Below are positions 6,977-8,464 of a stretch of 8,464 bases of DNA, piece after piece (the stretch's first letter is position 1; each line of letters starts with the position of its first letter). Origin of the DNA: Polyangiaceae bacterium. Its GTDB lineage: Bacteria > Myxococcota_A > Polyangia > Polyangiales > Polyangiaceae. Under the pieces are notes generated by a model. The model saw nothing but the letters and a program-made list of their open reading frames with translations, made no database searches and was not told the origin of the DNA. Both the position numbers and the translations under genes were made by a program. The stretch lies in contig JAICXU010000099.1 of the NCBI GenBank assembly GCA_025934595.1, positions 1-8,464 on the forward strand, read 5' to 3'.

Positions 6977-8353
6977 TCAGTGTGTGAGAACGAACGCCGC
7001 GAGCATACTGAAACCGAGGACCGCGAGGCCCATTCCGATCAGAATCGAGCCCGTTTTTCCCGTGATCCAGGGCGCGTTCACTGTGCGTCCTCGGGCCGCG
7101 CCTCGAAGCACGATGAGCACCTCGACGATCGCGCCGATGACGAGCGCGCCGATCGCGATCGACATTCCTTTCTTGCGACGTGCGGCGGTGCGGGCGCGGG
7201 CGGCGATGAAACCGTCGAGCACGGCGGCTCGCGGAAATCCGACAGGATGAAATGCGGCAGGGAGCGGACCTTCGACACAAGGTGCGGGCGCATCGGGAAC
7301 GAGCCCGAGTGGTCGCGACGTCGTACCGCCGAGGATCCTCTCCGCGCCATTCGGTTCGCTGCTCGCGGTCGCCCATAGCGATTTCGAATTCAAATCGGGC
7401 AGCGGTAGCTTCGCGCGCGCGAAGCCGTCCGTGTCGACGCGCAACGTCGGCGTCGCCGCCCACAGCCGGCCCGCGTCGTCATCGACTTCGACGTACACGT
7501 TCGTCTCCTGGCTCACCGCCCGCGTGACCTCGAGCATGCGAGCCCCCGTTTTTTCGTCGCGCGCCGTTTCACGCGCGACCGTCGCCCCGAGCATCGTCGG
7601 CAGGATTCCGATCCACTGCGCATCGCCCAAATGAAATCGCGCCTGCAGATTCGTCGCGTGCGCGCGCACGGGAAAGAGCGCCCAACCGTCGCCGCAGATG
7701 GGCGACCAATCCTCGCGCTGCGCTCCTTGCGGCGCGACCTCGCTCACGCGCTTCGAGGACGTGTCGACCTCGAGGCCGTCCATCGCGTCGAGCTGCACGA
7801 TCGTGTCACGCGGAATCGCCTTGCCCGCGTTCGTGGCGCGCACCCACAGATTCGTCCAGAGATCGACCGGAAGCGAGCCGCCGTCGATGACGACCTCGAG
7901 GCTCGCCGGCCCCTTTTTTTGCAACGCCGGCAGCGTGCCGCTCGGGATCGTTCGAGGGATGCTCTCGGGCACGCGCGCCTCTCCCTCGGCGAGCGTCGTC
8001 CTACCGTCGTCGCTCGTCACGTCGATCGCGACGTCGTCACCGCTCGTGATGCCGGCAAAATCGAAGACGATCTCCGCCGCGCCGTCGGGTGTCGTGCGCA
8101 GGTCGGCGGTGCGTTCTTGATCTTTGTATTTTGCATGCACGTGGATGCGCAAATTCGGAACCACCTCGCGCACGCCACGATCCGCGCGATATACGCGCGC
8201 CTGCCAGGCGATGCCGGCGTGATTCGATCCGGGAGCGGCACCTTCGATGATCGCGGCGGTCGTCTCGCCGCTCGCGCCGAGACCCAGTCCCACGGCGAGA
8301 GTCGCGAACGAGAGCACGGGAGCGGCGAGGATCGCGAGCGTGCGATTGTCCAT
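6977..8353 (-). CDS. Membrane-anchored periplasmic protein, probably beta-rich, unknown function
   Basis: 458 residues, no family firmly recognised. Residues 6-27 form an N-terminal hydrophobic segment (signal anchor or signal peptide). About 48-340 is a soluble region with alternating beta-type patterns, suggesting several Ig- or macroglobulin-like sandwiches: for example 49-128, including RTTPDGAAEIVFDF (86-99), then 151-250, then 286-330 with TLRVDTDGFARAKLPLP (303-319). The phrase T-x-x-D-G-x-A-x is common in carboxypeptidase-regulatory/MG-like folds, but the match is weak. Cys220 and Cys359 are the only cysteines and could pair. Two C-terminal helices (397-416 and 436-456) sit around a basic loop, so the main domain probably faces the periplasm. 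AAGG lies 8 bases before ATG 8353. The previous frame's TGA abuts this ATG, and the next gene starts 7 bases after the stop: an operon. Confidence 0.82.
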   Translation of the reverse strand: MDNRTLAILAAPVLSFATLAVGLGLGASGETTAAIIEGAAPGSNHAGIAWQARVYRADRGVREVVPNLRIHVHAKYKDQERTADLRTTPDGAAEIVFDFAGITSGDDVAIDVTSDDGRTTLAEGEARVPESIPRTIPSGTLPALQKKGPASLEVVIDGGSLPVDLWTNLWVRATNAGKAIPRDTIVQLDAMDGLEVDTSSKRVSEVAPQGAQREDWSPICGDGWALFPVRAHATNLQARFHLGDAQWIGILPTMLGATVARETARDEKTGARMLEVTRAVSQETNVYVEVDDDAGRLWAATPTLRVDTDGFARAKLPLPDLNSKSLWATASSEPNGAERILGGTTSRPLGLVPDAPAPCVEGPLPAAFHPVGFPRAAVLDGFIAARARTAARRKKGMSIAIGALVIGAIVEVLIVLRGAARGRTVNAPWITGKTGSILIGMGLAVLGFSMLAAFVLTH

Positions 8354-8464
8354 TCACTGCGCCTTCGCCGCGTCTGGCTCCGTCGTCTGCCAATGCACGT
8401 CGACGGCGGCGCACGGCGGATCCTTAGCGATCGGAAATCCAGCCTTTTTCCCGAATGATCCCGA
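8354..8464 (-). CDS. C-terminal end of an unidentified upstream gene (partial)
   Basis: On the minus strand the frame from the window edge is open for 36 codons and stops with a TGA that directly abuts the next gene's ATG (TGAATG). The end reads AGFPIAKDPPCAAVDVHW followed by QTTEPDAAKAQ, too short to assign. A 36-codon open frame alone is weak evidence in high-GC DNA. The zero-base junction, the downstream gene's Shine-Dalgarno-like AAGG lying inside this frame, and mostly G/C third positions support a real gene end in the same operon. Confidence 0.5.
   Translation of the reverse strand, partial: SGSFGKKAGFPIAKDPPCAAVDVHWQTTEPDAAKAQ

Noticed and set aside
7631..8458. 275-residue plus-strand open frame at the right edge
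   Set aside because: Arg/Asp/Val-rich shadow of the periplasmic-protein gene, whose own frame has a signal segment, two C-terminal membrane helices and close operon junctions.

Overview
The window is high-GC bacterial DNA with strong third-position G/C bias. It is dense in envelope proteins: two clear lipoproteins facing each other, a tiny third lipoprotein, and a poorly conserved membrane/periplasm operon. Short gaps, lipoproteins with Ser/Gly/Asp-rich linkers and many unrecognised envelope proteins would fit a Myxococcota-type (predatory or soil) genome. That is an inference from style only; no phylogenetic marker was compared. Nothing points to a phage, insertion sequence, CRISPR array, tRNA or rRNA.

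Layout. (1) 1-1399: a divergent pair of lipoprotein genes. To the left is a GH25-type muramidase, cut by the window edge. To the right is a CAP (SCP/PR1) domain protein. They share a 63-base intergenic region holding an 18-bp tandem repeat, each copy carrying an inverted repeat. (2) 1419-2516, minus strand: three small genes, in transcription order a tiny lipoprotein with a His/Cys-rich C-terminal tail, an unrecognised 85-residue helical protein, and a PaaI-type hotdog thioesterase. (3) 2580-3869, minus strand: an MFS transporter of the organophosphate:phosphate antiporter (GlpT/UhpT) type, with a Thr-Ser hexanucleotide repeat in its central loop. (4) 3922-6210, plus strand: a complete UvrD/PcrA superfamily 1A DNA helicase, divergent from the transporter across only 52 bases. 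(5) 8464-6214, minus strand: an operon-like run of three genes, namely the tail of an unidentified protein, a large membrane-anchored periplasmic protein that is probably beta-rich, and a two-TM protein with a Cys/His cluster. Their junctions are 0 and 7 bases. The last gene converges on the helicase with 3 bases between stop codons.

How the genes work together. The muramidase/CAP pair looks co-regulated from one intergenic region and both products should be lipid-anchored outside the cytoplasm, so a shared cell-wall or prey-facing role is possible but unproven. The helicase is housekeeping DNA repair. The transporter probably exchanges a phosphorylated organic compound for phosphate. The right-hand operon is the part with no recognised function. 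I found no convincing complete new defence or mobile system; the most unusual items are the duplicated operator-like repeat, the metal-site-like Cys/His clusters in two small envelope proteins, and the unknown three-gene envelope operon.
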